A DNA stretch of 64,000 bases, from assembly GCF_030553055.1 (NCBI RefSeq), contig NZ_CP130713.1:3224001-3288000 (forward strand), in the 5' to 3' direction. How positions within the stretch are numbered: the first letter of the stretch is position 1; every line of letters starts with the position of its first letter. This stretch comes from Streptomyces sp. XD-27. Lineage in GTDB: Bacteria > Actinomycetota > Actinomycetes > Streptomycetales > Streptomycetaceae. The notes beneath the pieces are model-generated. The model was not told the origin of the DNA, did not search any database, and saw only the letters and a list, made by a program, of their open reading frames with translations. The position numbers and the translations under genes are program-made. Shown here in pieces: positions 15,673 through 24,504 of this stretch.

Positions 15673-16077
15673 CTAACGCTGGAGGTCGTTCGGGCCGAAA
15701 GCGTCCGGCAGCAGTTCGGCCAGCGGGCGGATGCCGGAGGCCGTGTCGACCAGGAGCTCGGGGCCGCCGTGCTCCCACAGCAGTTGGCGGCAGCGGCCGC
15801 ACGGCATCAGCACGGCGCCGTGCCGGTCGACGCAGACGAACGCGGTGAGGCGGCCGCCGCCGGTGGCGAACAGCTCGGAGATCAGACCGCATTCGGCGCA
15901 CAGCGCGACCCCGTACGCCGCGTTCTCCACGTTGCAGCCGCTGACGACGCGGCCGTCGTCGACGAGGGCCGCGGCGCCCACCGGGAAGCCGGAGTACGGG
16001 GCGTAGGCCCGGGACATCGCGTCCCGGGCCTCCGCGTGCAGCGCCTCCCAGTCGGGGGCGGTGCTCATGTCGCTCAC
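15673..16077 (-). CDS. cdd: Cytidine deaminase
   Basis: Small homotetrameric-type cytidine deaminase, 134 aa, converting cytidine or deoxycytidine to uridine or deoxyuridine. Zinc and catalytic motifs are intact: SGCNVENAAYGVALCAECG (Cys ligand and catalytic Glu) and LMPCGRCRQLLWE (two Cys ligands). Its ATG (16077) overlaps the stop of the upstream ABC permease gene (ATGA), so it is co-translated with the nucleoside transporter. A second ATG three codons in is possible. Placed between transporter and phosphorylase, it feeds imported cytidine to uridine breakdown. Confidence 0.95.
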   Translation of the reverse strand: MSDMSTAPDWEALHAEARDAMSRAYAPYSGFPVGAAALVDDGRVVSGCNVENAAYGVALCAECGLISELFATGGGRLTAFVCVDRHGAVLMPCGRCRQLLWEHGGPELLVDTASGIRPLAELLPDAFGPNDLQR

Positions 16078-17363
16078 TTGCCCTGTCCCTTGCGGTAGGG
16101 CCTGCCGATCGCCTTGGGCATCCGCAGCCGTTGCGCGGCCAGGGCCATGACGAGCAGCGTCACCAGGTACGGGGTGGCGCTGACCAGCTCGTTCGGCACG
16201 GTGTCGGTGAACGCGTACCAGACGACCAGCACCGCGGCGACGCCGGCGTTCACCGCGGCCGCGACCATGGCCTTGCGGTAGACCTTCCAGGCGGCGAAGA
16301 GCGCGAGGCCGATCGCGGCCAGGAGCAGCAGGGCGTGGACGGTCGGGCCGCCGTTGCGCAGCTGGAGCGCGTCGGTGTAGCCGAACAGGCCCGCGCCCAT
16401 GGCCAGGCCGCCGGGGCGCCAGTTGCCGAAGAGCATGGCGGCGAGGCCGATGAAGCCGCGGCCGCCGGTCTGGCCCTCGTTGTAGATGTGCGAGCGGACC
16501 ATGGCGAGGAAGACGCCGCCGAGACCGGCCAGCGCGCCGGAAGTGACCACGGCCGCGTACTTGTACAGGTACACGTTGACGCCGAGGGACTCGGCGGCCG
16601 TCGGGTTCTCACCGCAGGACCGCAGCCGCAGGCCGAACGAGGTCTTCCACAGGACGAAGAACGTGCCGACGAAGAGCGCGATGGCGACGAGCGTCAGGGC
16701 CGAGATGTCGGTGACCAGGCCGCCGAGGAGACCTGCGACGTCGGAGACGAAGAACCAGTGGTGCTTCTCGACGTCGGCGAGCCAGTCGGACAGGCCCGGC
16801 ACCGTGAAGTCCTGGATGTCGTCGACCTTCGGCGACTGCCTGGGGCTGCCGCCCTCCGCCTCCAGCGGCCCGAACCAGCGCTTGGCCAGGTAGCTGGTGG
16901 CGCCGAGCGCCAGGATGTTGATCGCGACACCGGAGATGATGTGGTCGACGCCGAAGGTGACGGTGGCGATGGCGTGCACCAGGCCGCCGACCGCGCCGCC
17001 GAGGACGCCCGCCAGGACGCCGACCCAGGGGCTGGTCTGGTAGCCCGCCCAGGCACCGAAGAAGGTGCCGAGGATCATCATGCCTTCGAGGCCGATGTTG
17101 ACCACGCCGGCCCGCTCGGCCCACAGGCCGCCGAGGCCCGCGAGTCCGATCGGGACCGCCATGGACAGAGCGGCGGCGACCTGCCCGGAGGAGGTGATGC
17201 TGTAGAACGCGTTCTGGTCCTTGGCCGAGACCAGTGCGCTCACCACCGACAGCAGGACCAGGGCGCCCGCGACGAGCAGCAGCACCTTGGCGAACGTCAG
17301 CCGGCGCGGCGCCTCGGGCCGTACCGAGGTGGCGGACTTGGGAGTGGTAGCCGTGGCACTCAT
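16074..17363 (-). CDS. Nucleoside ABC transporter permease 2
   Basis: Inner-membrane permease of the BMP-type (nucleoside) ABC transporter, 429 aa, BPD_transp_2 family. After a 25-residue polar start, hydrophobic segments alternate through the protein. Conserved stretches are GLGGLWAERAGVVNIGLEGMM, GVDHIISGVAINILALG, LRSCGENPTAAESLGVNV and GGRGFIGLAAMLFGNWRPGG, which correspond to the NupC/NupQ-like second permease. There is an insert of about 45 residues (around residues 165-210) between TM pairs. ATG 17363 overlaps the stop of the first permease (ATGA), and the 3' end overlaps cdd in the same way. Confidence 0.93.
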   Translation of the reverse strand: MSATATTPKSATSVRPEAPRRLTFAKVLLLVAGALVLLSVVSALVSAKDQNAFYSITSSGQVAAALSMAVPIGLAGLGGLWAERAGVVNIGLEGMMILGTFFGAWAGYQTSPWVGVLAGVLGGAVGGLVHAIATVTFGVDHIISGVAINILALGATSYLAKRWFGPLEAEGGSPRQSPKVDDIQDFTVPGLSDWLADVEKHHWFFVSDVAGLLGGLVTDISALTLVAIALFVGTFFVLWKTSFGLRLRSCGENPTAAESLGVNVYLYKYAAVVTSGALAGLGGVFLAMVRSHIYNEGQTGGRGFIGLAAMLFGNWRPGGLAMGAGLFGYTDALQLRNGGPTVHALLLLAAIGLALFAAWKVYRKAMVAAAVNAGVAAVLVVWYAFTDTVPNELVSATPYLVTLLVMALAAQRLRMPKAIGRPYRKGQGK

Positions 17364-18520
17364 GCTGCCACCTCCTTCTTCTTGGCCTGGGCGGCGAGTT
17401 CCGCGCCGACGCGCTGCTGCTGGCGCTTGAGCGCGAAGCGGCGCACCAGTTCGTAGGCGATGACGACGCACAGGACGATCACGCCCTGCATCACGCCGAC
17501 GATCTCCTTGTCGTAGCCCTCGAACTCGAGCTTGCCCGCGCCGCGCTCCAGGAAGGTCCACAGCGCGGCGGCCAGCGCGATGCCGACGGGGTTGTTGCGG
17601 CCGAGCAGCGCGATGGCGATGCCGGTGAAGCCGACGCCGGTGGGGAAGTCGGCGGTGAACTGGTGGGTGTCGTTCAGCACGGTCGGCATGCCGACCAGGC
17701 CGGCCACCGCGCCGGAGAGCACCATGCTGGTGATGATCATGCGCTTGACGTCGACGCCGCTGGCGCGGGCGGCGGACTCGGAGCGGCCCACCGCGCGCAG
17801 GTCGAAGCCGAAGCGGGTACGGGCCAGCAGGAACCAGTAGCCCAGGCCCGCCAGGGCCGCCACGACGATGAAGCCCCAGATCGGGTCGAGGCCGGGGCCC
17901 GCCGGGATGGTGAAGAAGTGGCTGGACTCCGGCAGCGGCTCGGTGGAGACGACGCCGGACTCCTTGTCGAGGACCGCGAGGCGGCCGTCGACCAGCAGGT
18001 AGCCGATCAGCGTGGTCGCCAGGAAGTTCAGCATGATCGTGCTGATCACCTCGCTGACGCCGCGGTAGACCTTGAGCAGGCCGGCGATGGAGGCCCACAT
18101 CGCGCCGACCAGCATCGCGACGAGGATGATCAGCGGGATCTGGACGAACCCGGGCAGCGACAGGGCGCCGCCGACGACGGCCGCGAGGAACGCGGCGAGC
18201 CGGTACTGGCCGTCCACGCCGATGTTGAACAGGTTCATCCGGAAGCCGACGGCCACCGCGAGGCCCGCGAGGAAGTACCCCGTGCCCTTGTTGAGGATGT
18301 AGACCTGGCTGTCGGACTTGGAGCCGTACTCGAACATGATGCTGAACGCGTTGAACGGCTCCTTGCCGGTCGCCGCCAGCACCAGTGCGGTCAGCAGGAA
18401 CGCCGCGACCAGGGCCAGCAGCGGCGCCGCGATCGCCAGGACCACGCGCTCCTTGTCGATCCTGCGCAGGATCGACTGCGAGGAGCCCGTCGGGGCCTGC
18501 GTCTTCTCGGTGGTCTTCAT
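17360..18520 (-). CDS. Nucleoside ABC transporter permease 1
   Basis: First permease of the BMP-type nucleoside transporter, 386 aa, BPD_transp_2 family. Conserved segments include FRMNLFNIGVDGQYRLAAF, YRGVSEVISTIMLNFLAT, LRAVGRSESAARASGVDV and GVGFTGIAIALLGRNNPVGI. About nine hydrophobic segments are visible. ATG 18520 overlaps the stop of the ATPase gene (ATGA), and the stop overlaps permease 2. The C-terminus is Lys/Gln-rich (ALKRQQQRVGAEL, KKKEVAA) and should be cytoplasmic. It pairs with permease 2 to form the channel. Confidence 0.93.
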   Translation of the reverse strand: MKTTEKTQAPTGSSQSILRRIDKERVVLAIAAPLLALVAAFLLTALVLAATGKEPFNAFSIMFEYGSKSDSQVYILNKGTGYFLAGLAVAVGFRMNLFNIGVDGQYRLAAFLAAVVGGALSLPGFVQIPLIILVAMLVGAMWASIAGLLKVYRGVSEVISTIMLNFLATTLIGYLLVDGRLAVLDKESGVVSTEPLPESSHFFTIPAGPGLDPIWGFIVVAALAGLGYWFLLARTRFGFDLRAVGRSESAARASGVDVKRMIITSMVLSGAVAGLVGMPTVLNDTHQFTADFPTGVGFTGIAIALLGRNNPVGIALAAALWTFLERGAGKLEFEGYDKEIVGVMQGVIVLCVVIAYELVRRFALKRQQQRVGAELAAQAKKKEVAA

Positions 18521-20139
18521 CGGTCCTCTCCCCCGGCGCCCTGACCTTCGTCGGTGGGGGTCTCGTGGTGCTCCAGATGGCCGGACGCGGCGCCGGTCAT
18601 GGCCGAGCCCAGCTCCTCCGGGGTGATCGTGGCGGGGTCGGCGTCGGCGACGAGCCGGCCGCGGTACATCACGCGCAGGGTGTCGGACAGGCCGATCAGC
18701 TCGTCCAGGTCCGCGGAGATGAGCAGGACGGCGAGTCCCTCGTGGCGGGCCTCGCGGATCTGGTCCCAGATCTGGGCCTGCGCGCCGACGTCCACGCCGC
18801 GGGTCGGGTGGGCGGCGATCAGCAGCTTGGGCTGGTGGCTCATCTCCCGGCCGAAGATCAGCTTCTGCTGGTTGCCACCGGACAGCGAGGCCGCGGTGAC
18901 CTCGATGCCGGGCGTACGGACGTCGTAGTCGCGCACGATCCGCTCGGTGTCGCGCCGGGCGGCGGCCGGGTCCAGCAGGCCGCCCTTGCTGTTGGGCTTC
19001 TCGGTGACGTGCCCCAGGATGCGGTTCTCCCACAGCGGGGCCTCCAGCAGCAGGCCGTGCCGGTGGCGGTCCTCGGGGATGTACCCGATGCCGTCCTCCC
19101 GCCGCTTGCGGGTGGGCGCGTGGCTGATGTCGGCGCCGTCGAGGGTGACGGTGCCGTGGTCGGCGTCGCGCATGCCCATGATGGCCTCGACGAGCTCGGC
19201 CTGGCCGTTGCCCTCGACGCCGGCGATGCCCAGCACCTCGCCCTTGTGGATGGTGAAGCTGATCCGGTCCAGGACCGCGCGCTCCACCCCGTCCACGTCC
19301 TGCGCCATCAGGTGCAGCCCGTCGACGGTGAGCATGGGGACGTCGGTGACGGTGGACTCGCGGGCCTCCGGCGAGGGCAGCTCGCTGCCGACCATCAGCT
19401 CGGCGAGCTGCTTGGGGGTGGTCTCGGCGGGGACGACCGACGCCACGGTGGTGCCGCGCCGGATGACGGTGATGTCGTCGGCGACCGACAGCACCTCGCC
19501 CAGCTTGTGGGAGATGAAGATGACGGTCAGGCCCTCGGACTTCAGCTCGCGCAGGTTGTCGAAGAGCGCGTCGACCTCCTGCGGGACGAGCACGGCGGTC
19601 GGCTCGTCGAGGATCAGGGTGCGGGCGCCGCGGTAGAGGACCTTGAGGATCTCCACGCGCTGCCGGTCGGCGACGCCGAGGTCCTCCACGAGGGCGTCGG
19701 GGCGCACCCCGAGGCCGTACGCGTCGGAGAGCTCCTTGATCTTGGCGCGGGCGCCGGACCCGATGCCGTACAGCTTCTCCGCGCCGAGGACGACGTTCTC
19801 CAGCACGGTGAGGTTGTCGGCCAGCATGAAGTGCTGGTGCACCATGCCGACGCCGCGGGCGATGGCGTCCGCCGGGGAGTGCAGCTCCACCTGGGTGCCG
19901 TCGATCGCGATGGTGCCCTCGTCGGGACGCTGCATCCCGTAGAGGATCTTCATCAGGGTCGACTTGCCCGCGCCGTTCTCGCCGCAGAGGGCGTGGACGG
20001 TCCCGCGGCGCACGGTGAGGTTGATGTCGTGGTTGGCGACGACTCCGGGGAACCGCTTGGTGATTCCGTGGAGCTCTACGGCGACGTCTCCCGAGACGTC
20101 GGCAGGTGGCTCGCCCGGGACGGGCTTGGCGGCTTTGAT
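18517..20139 (-). CDS. Nucleoside ABC transporter double ATPase (apparent ATC start)
   Basis: ATP-binding subunit with two fused ABC domains (RbsA/BmpB-like), about 540 aa. Domain 1: GENGAGKST Walker A, MVHQHFMLADN Q-loop, LGVADRQRVEILK in place of LSGGQ, ILDEPTAVL Walker B. Domain 2: GVEGNGQAELVE degenerate Walker A, SLSGGNQQKLIFGRE signature, LIAAHPTRGVD altered Walker B, usual for this family. The conserved N-terminus (VAVELHGITKRFPGVVANHD) lies upstream of the first in-frame GTG (20013), yet no ATG, GTG or TTG exists in frame before it. The best start is ATC at 20139-20137, 6 bases after GGAG. Initiation at ATC or a base error are the alternatives. The 3' end overlaps permease 1. Confidence 0.9.
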   Translation of the reverse strand: MKAAKPVPGEPPADVSGDVAVELHGITKRFPGVVANHDINLTVRRGTVHALCGENGAGKSTLMKILYGMQRPDEGTIAIDGTQVELHSPADAIARGVGMVHQHFMLADNLTVLENVVLGAEKLYGIGSGARAKIKELSDAYGLGVRPDALVEDLGVADRQRVEILKVLYRGARTLILDEPTAVLVPQEVDALFDNLRELKSEGLTVIFISHKLGEVLSVADDITVIRRGTTVASVVPAETTPKQLAELMVGSELPSPEARESTVTDVPMLTVDGLHLMAQDVDGVERAVLDRISFTIHKGEVLGIAGVEGNGQAELVEAIMGMRDADHGTVTLDGADISHAPTRKRREDGIGYIPEDRHRHGLLLEAPLWENRILGHVTEKPNSKGGLLDPAAARRDTERIVRDYDVRTPGIEVTAASLSGGNQQKLIFGREMSHQPKLLIAAHPTRGVDVGAQAQIWDQIREARHEGLAVLLISADLDELIGLSDTLRVMYRGRLVADADPATITPEELGSAMTGAASGHLEHHETPTDEGQGAGGEDR

Positions 20140-20197
20140 GGCGCACTCCTGTGGGGTGGGACAGCGGCGGAAAGATCGCGTTAGGGGGCGCGGCGCG

Positions 20198-20239
20198 CGA
20201 TGGACCTGGCGGACGGTGCGTCATCCCCCAGGTCCATCG
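20198..20239. promoter_or_regulatory. 12-bp inverted repeat between BMP lipoprotein and ATPase genes
   Basis: CGATGGACCTGG (20198-20209) and CCAGGTCCATCG (20228-20239), an 18-base loop, no T-tract. Its place just after the binding-protein gene fits a partial terminator or mRNA-stabilising stem that lets the binding protein be made in excess over the ATPase and permeases. Confidence 0.6.
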
Positions 20240-20293
20240 AACACGCTGTGGTGAGCTGCGGCCGGTGATCGGGCCGTGCTCGGCGGGCCGGGA

Positions 20294-21334
20294 TCAGCCC
20301 TTGTAGGTGTCGACCACCTTGATCTTGCCGTCGATGATCTTCTTCTTGGCGTCTTCCAGCTTCGGCTTGATGTCGTCGAGGAAGCCGCCGGAGTAGGACA
20401 GGCCCACGCCGTCGGTCTTCAGCGAGAACCGCTGGGCGCCCTCGAGCGGCTTCTTGTCCTTGAGGACGCTCTTGATGAAGTCGTAGACGGCGACGTCGAC
20501 GTTCTTCACGGCCGAGGTGAGGATCGAGTGCTTGTAGGCGGACAGGCTCGGGTCCAGGTACTGGTCGCTGTCGACGCCGATGGACCAGGTGCCCTTCTTC
20601 TTGCCGGTCGCCTCGATGGCGCCGGCGCCGGAGCCGCCGGCCGCCGAGTAGATCACGTCGATGTTGTTGGAGAGCATGCCGTCGGCGATGTCCTTGCCGC
20701 GGTCGGGCTGGCCGAAGCCGGACGCGTTCGGTGCGACCCACTGGACGTCCACGGTCGCCTTGGGCTTGGTGTCCTTGACGCCCTGCGCGAAGCCGCCGGC
20801 GAACTTCTTCAGCAGCGGCGCGCTGGAGTCACCGCCGATGAAGCCGACCTTGTCGGTCTTGGACTTCAGCGCGGCGGCGACACCCGCCAGGTACGAGCTC
20901 TCGTTCTCGGTGAAGACCAGGCTGGTGACGTTCGGGGCATCGACGACGGAGTCGATGATCGCGAAGTCGGTGTCCTTGAACGCGTCTTCCTTGGAGATCT
21001 TGGTCACCGCGGCGTTGTACTTGAACCCGACGGCGATCACCGGGTTGTAACCGGCCGCCGCCAGGTCCTTGAGCTTCTGGTAGCGGTCGGCGTCGGTGTC
21101 GGTCTCCTTGGCCGTGAGGTCCTTGCCCGCGACCTTGAATTCCTTCTTGGCCTTGTCGAAGCCCTTGGCGGCGGAGTCGTTGAACGAGTGGTCGCCGCGG
21201 CCGCCGACGTCATAGGCGAGGCCGATGCCCTTGTCCTTGCCGCCCTCTTCGGAGCTGCTGCCACAGGCGGTGAGCGAGAAAGCGAGAGTCGCGGTGGCGA
21301 TGCCCGCGACGGTGATCGTGGATACCCGGCGCAC
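20294..21334 (-). CDS. BMP-family nucleoside-binding lipoprotein
   Basis: Substrate-binding lipoprotein of the nucleoside ABC transporter, 346 aa. GTG 21334 starts a signal peptide with the lipobox SLTACGS (Cys near residue 24). BMP/PnrA family features follow: GIGLAYDVGGRGDHSFNDSAAKGF (nucleoside-binding loop), PVIAVGFKYNAAV, ENESSYLAGVAAALKSKT, GFIGGDSSAPLLKKFAGGFAQG, DVIYSAAGGSGAGAIEA and GVDSDQYLDP. It heads the operon BMP-ATPase-permease-permease-cdd-deoA. Upstream (21335-21430) lie an AGCGCC/GGCGCT hairpin and the add-like palindrome, suggesting nucleoside-responsive control. Confidence 0.94.
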   Translation of the reverse strand: MRRVSTITVAGIATATLAFSLTACGSSSEEGGKDKGIGLAYDVGGRGDHSFNDSAAKGFDKAKKEFKVAGKDLTAKETDTDADRYQKLKDLAAAGYNPVIAVGFKYNAAVTKISKEDAFKDTDFAIIDSVVDAPNVTSLVFTENESSYLAGVAAALKSKTDKVGFIGGDSSAPLLKKFAGGFAQGVKDTKPKATVDVQWVAPNASGFGQPDRGKDIADGMLSNNIDVIYSAAGGSGAGAIEATGKKKGTWSIGVDSDQYLDPSLSAYKHSILTSAVKNVDVAVYDFIKSVLKDKKPLEGAQRFSLKTDGVGLSYSGGFLDDIKPKLEDAKKKIIDGKIKVVDTYKG

Positions 21335-21356
21335 GAGGGGTCCCCTTCGGCTCGAA

Positions 21357-21404
21357 AGCGCCTCCTTTGGCGCTGGTTTCGCCGCATCGTAACGCGCGTA
21401 GATG
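21357..21404 (-). promoter_or_regulatory. Leader hairpin and add-like operator before BMP gene
   Basis: AGCGCC-TCCTTT-GGCGCT (21357-21374) forms a hairpin whose loop on the transcript strand is AAAGGA, a Shine-Dalgarno-like sequence about 30 bases before the GTG. Further upstream, TAACGCGCGTAGAT (about 21391-21404) matches the add palindrome at 12 of 14 positions. Confidence 0.5.
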
Positions 21405-21539
21405 TCAGATAAAGGGGTGCTTCGAAGCCGTTATCGGATCGTCGCGAACCTGGCTTGGCCGCCACGTCTACAGAAAGTGTCGATCATGTAAAAGTGGGTG
21501 TCCGGACCGATTTTCGGCCACCGGAAGCGACCATTCCTG

Positions 21540-22864
21540 CTACGGAACGTGACGGTCGAGCATCGCCGCGGCCGTGAAGAGCTCCACACCGACCTGGATG
21601 GCCCCCTCGTCCACATCGAAGTCCCCGCGGTGCAGGTCGCGCCGCGTGGTGTCACCCGGCCGCCGGACCCCGAGGCGGGCCATCGCGCCGGGCACATGTT
21701 CCAGATACCAGGAGAAGTCCTCGCCACCAAGGCTCTGCTCCGTGTCCTCCACGGAATCCCCCCATGGCGCAGCACCATCGCCCGGCGCAGCAGCTCGGTG
21801 GAGGACGGCTCGTTCACCACCGGCGGCACGCCGCGGACGTAGGTGATCTCGGACTTGGCGCCGTGCAGGGAGGCGATCTCGTCGATCGCGGCGTGCACCA
21901 GGTCCGGGGCCTCCCGCCAGGCCGGCAGGTCCAGGCAGCGGACCGTCCCGGAGAGCTCGGCGCGCTCGGGGATGACGTTGCAGATGTGGCCGGTCGCCAG
22001 CCGCCCCCAGGTCACCGCGAGCCCCGAGCGGGCGTCGACGCGCCGGGCGAGCAGCGCGGGCACCTCGGTGGCCACCTTGGCGGCGGCGGTCACCAGGTCG
22101 GTGGTCAGGTGCGGGCGCGCGGTGTGTCCGCCCGCCCCGTTCAGCGCGACCTCCAGCCGGTCGCAGGCCGAGGTGATCGCCCCCGTCCGCAGCCCGATCC
22201 GGCCCACGTCCACCTTGGGGTCGCAGTGCACCGCCAGGATCCGGCCGACGCCGTCCAGCACGCCCGCCTCGACCACCTCGGCCGCGCCGCCGGGCAGCAC
22301 CTCCTCGGCGGGCTGGAACAGCAGCCGTACGGGATGCGGGAGCCGTCCCGCGCGATGCATTTCGGCCAGGACCAGACCGGCGCCGAGGACGACGGTGGTG
22401 TGCACGTCGTGGCCGCAGGCGTGCGCCCGGTCCGGGACGGTCGAGCGGTACGGCACGTCCTTGGTGTCCGGGATGGGCAGCCCGTCGATGTCCGCGCGCA
22501 GCGCCAGCATGGGCCGCGCGGCGGCGGGGCCTTCCGTGGGGCCGACGTCGCAAACCAGTCCGGTGCCGGTGGGCAGCACCCGGGGGCTGAGCCCGGCCTG
22601 CTCCAGCCGGGCCTTGATCGCCGCGGTGGTACGGAACTCGCAGTTGCCCAGCTCCGGGTACCGGTGCAACTCACGGCGGAACGCGATGAGTTCCTCCCGC
22701 AGCGCCTCGGAAAGCGTGCCGGCAGGCTCCGCGTCGACGGGGGTCACGGCGTCGGCGGAGGCGACGGCGGTCACGGCGTCAGCGGCGGCCGCGGCGTCGA
22801 CCGTGGCGACAGCGGCGGCGGCTTCGACGGCGGTGACGGCCTCGGGACTCGTCGCAGGGGACAT
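21540..22864 (-). pseudogene. M20-family amidohydrolase, one-base frameshift
   Basis: Zinc amidohydrolase of the M20 AbgA/HipO type (N-acyl amino acid or aminobenzoyl-glutamate hydrolase). ATG 22864 (MSPATSPE). Metal and catalytic motifs: [51 protein letters not shown] and, after the break, EDTEQSLGGEDFSWYLEH with RRDLHRGDFDVDE. The frame is lost in a G6 run on the coding strand (plus-strand C6, 21758-21763); with one more G the sequence reads HGGDSVEDTEQSLGG and gives about 441 aa, normal for the family. As read, the protein loses its last zinc site. Residues 5-45 are an Ala/Val/Thr/Asp-rich repeat (EAVTAVEAAAAVATVDAA) without parallel in the family. Likely a base-calling error rather than a dead gene. 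Confidence 0.85.
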
Positions 22865-23055
22865 CACGTGGTTCACCCGATGAAGCGTATGCCGATCCAC
22901 GCGGCGCCTGGGGTGCGATCAATGAAATTTCAGCCCCATAGGGGACGGAAACCCGGCCTGTTCGCGCATGATCTGCCTTGTCAGGGGTATACCGCGTCTT
23001 TTTCGGGGGCTGAGGTGAGCTGGGCGACTTCTCAGAGTGTGGACGCGTGGACGAC

Positions 23056-23103
23056 TCAGGGCGTGGACGGACCTCAGGATCCGGACGGTCAGGGCGTGGA
23101 CGG
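23056..23103. repeat. 15-bp direct repeats, 33-bp period
   Basis: TCAGGGCGTGGACGG occurs at 23056-23070 and 23089-23103, the second covering the stop codon of the downstream-facing glycosyltransferase gene. The rest of the 224-bp gap 22865-23088 shows no gene; it should hold the amidohydrolase promoter. Confidence 0.7.
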
Positions 23104-24444
23104 TGCCGACTTCAGGCGGTGCACGTCGCGGGCCGTACCGGTGACACCGGAGAGGAAGCCCTGGGCGCGCGGTGAGGCGTCGCGCGTCAGCCAGGCCGGA
23201 TCCACGTCGCAGACCGCCACCCGCACGCCGGTGCCCGCGAGCGCGAGCGGCAGCGTGTGGACCACCGTCGACGGGAAGCTGAGGATCGTGCGCCCTATGG
23301 GGCCGCGGCGGGCGATCAGCTCCAGGGGCAGATCGGGCCGTACGACCTCCAGCCCGATCTCCGCGCTCACCCGGTGCAGCTTGTCCGCGCTCTCACGGCG
23401 GTGCGCGAAATAGCGGGTGGCGCCGTGCGTCCTGGCGAGCTCGGCGACCGCCTCCAGATAGCGGTCCAGGTCCACCACACCGGTCTCGACCAGGGACGTA
23501 CCGACCAGGTCGGTGCCCTGGGTGAGGCGCGGCGGGCCGAACCGGGCGCGGGTCCAGGCGAAGGAGTTCGGGGTGACGGTGACGCCCGGCGGCGGCTCGA
23601 CGGGCATCGAACTGAACACCTCGACCCGGCGGTCCCCGCCGGGGGTGAGCCGACGGCGCGCTGTAGCGGATACGGGCGCGAAGACGACGTCACGCGCCCC
23701 TCGGCCGCTGCCGCGCCGGTGCCAGCGCACGAGGCGCTCGCCGCGCGCCAGCTGGGAGATGAACTCCATCGTGGCCGTGCCGTCGTCGACGACGACCAGG
23801 TCGCGGGCGCGGGTGAGGGTCAGCAGGAGCTGCACGTAGCGGGAGAACGGATCGCCGATGACGATCCGGTCGGCGCGCCGCAACGGGCCGGAGAGCCCGC
23901 CGACGGTACGGAACGGCGCGCCCGCCCCGCCGCGCGCCTCCTCCCAGCGCACGGTGACGCCCTCGTCGCGGGCGAGTTCCGCCATCCGGCGGAGCTGGCC
24001 GCGGGTCATGGGGTCGTGCGGGGAGAGCACGACGATGGTGAGGCTCGAGACGGCCGCGCCGAGCACGGGGGCACCGCTGGTGCCGGTGGCGGTGGCGTCC
24101 CCGCCATCCCCGCCGCCCGTGTCGTCCGCGCCGTCCGCGGGAGGCTGTTCGGGCCCCTGGCCCGGGACCGCCCCGGGGTCCGGGGTGGCCCCCGGGGCCG
24201 GGGCGGCCCCGGGCCCGGCGGGGGCCGGCCCCGGCGCGGGCGGCGGGTCCGGGTCCGCCGCCCGCAGGGCGTCCGTGTAGGCCCACTCCAGGACGTTCAG
24301 CAACTGGACCGGACTCTCCACGAAGGCGAGGGTCTCGGGCCGACGTGCCGCGTCGCGCGGCAGGGGCCGAACGCGGCGCGCAGGGGTACGCGCCGCGTCC
24401 GGGGACGCTGGGCCGCTCGGCGGCCCGGCCGGTGTCGTCTCCAC
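23089..24444 (-). CDS. Polysialyltransferase/GT52-like glycosyltransferase
   Basis: Protein of 451 aa in the nonulosonic-acid wall-polymer cluster. The start LAFVESPVQLLNVLEWAY (residues about 38-55) and the later IVIGDPFSRYVQLLLTL, VVVDDGTATMEF, YFAHRRESADKLHRV and PLELIARRGPIGRTILSFPSTVVHTLP resemble bacterial polysialyl- or GT52-type transferases; the FPSTVVHTLP segment is the usual HP/S-type donor site. So it probably adds Kdn- or sialic-acid-like residues at the membrane face. A Pro/Gly/Ala/Asp-rich insert of about 65 residues (around residues 62-128) interrupts the first Rossmann half. GTG 24444 is used; the first 30 residues are low complexity, so the start may be further in. It lies 60 bp after neuB in the same direction. 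Confidence 0.72.
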   Translation of the reverse strand: METTPAGPPSGPASPDAARTPARRVRPLPRDAARRPETLAFVESPVQLLNVLEWAYTDALRAADPDPPPAPGPAPAGPGAAPAPGATPDPGAVPGQGPEQPPADGADDTGGGDGGDATATGTSGAPVLGAAVSSLTIVVLSPHDPMTRGQLRRMAELARDEGVTVRWEEARGGAGAPFRTVGGLSGPLRRADRIVIGDPFSRYVQLLLTLTRARDLVVVDDGTATMEFISQLARGERLVRWHRRGSGRGARDVVFAPVSATARRRLTPGGDRRVEVFSSMPVEPPPGVTVTPNSFAWTRARFGPPRLTQGTDLVGTSLVETGVVDLDRYLEAVAELARTHGATRYFAHRRESADKLHRVSAEIGLEVVRPDLPLELIARRGPIGRTILSFPSTVVHTLPLALAGTGVRVAVCDVDPAWLTRDASPRAQGFLSGVTGTARDVHRLKSAPSTP

Positions 24445-24504
24445 CAGTGACCTGTCAGTCCTGTCCAGTTCCGGTCCCGTTGTGTCCAGTGCCGTGTCGT
24501 CCCG

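Noticed and set aside
21335..21539. Possible purine riboswitch before the nucleoside transporter
   Set aside because: No conserved purine-aptamer loops; a palindromic operator and a short hairpin explain the structure better.
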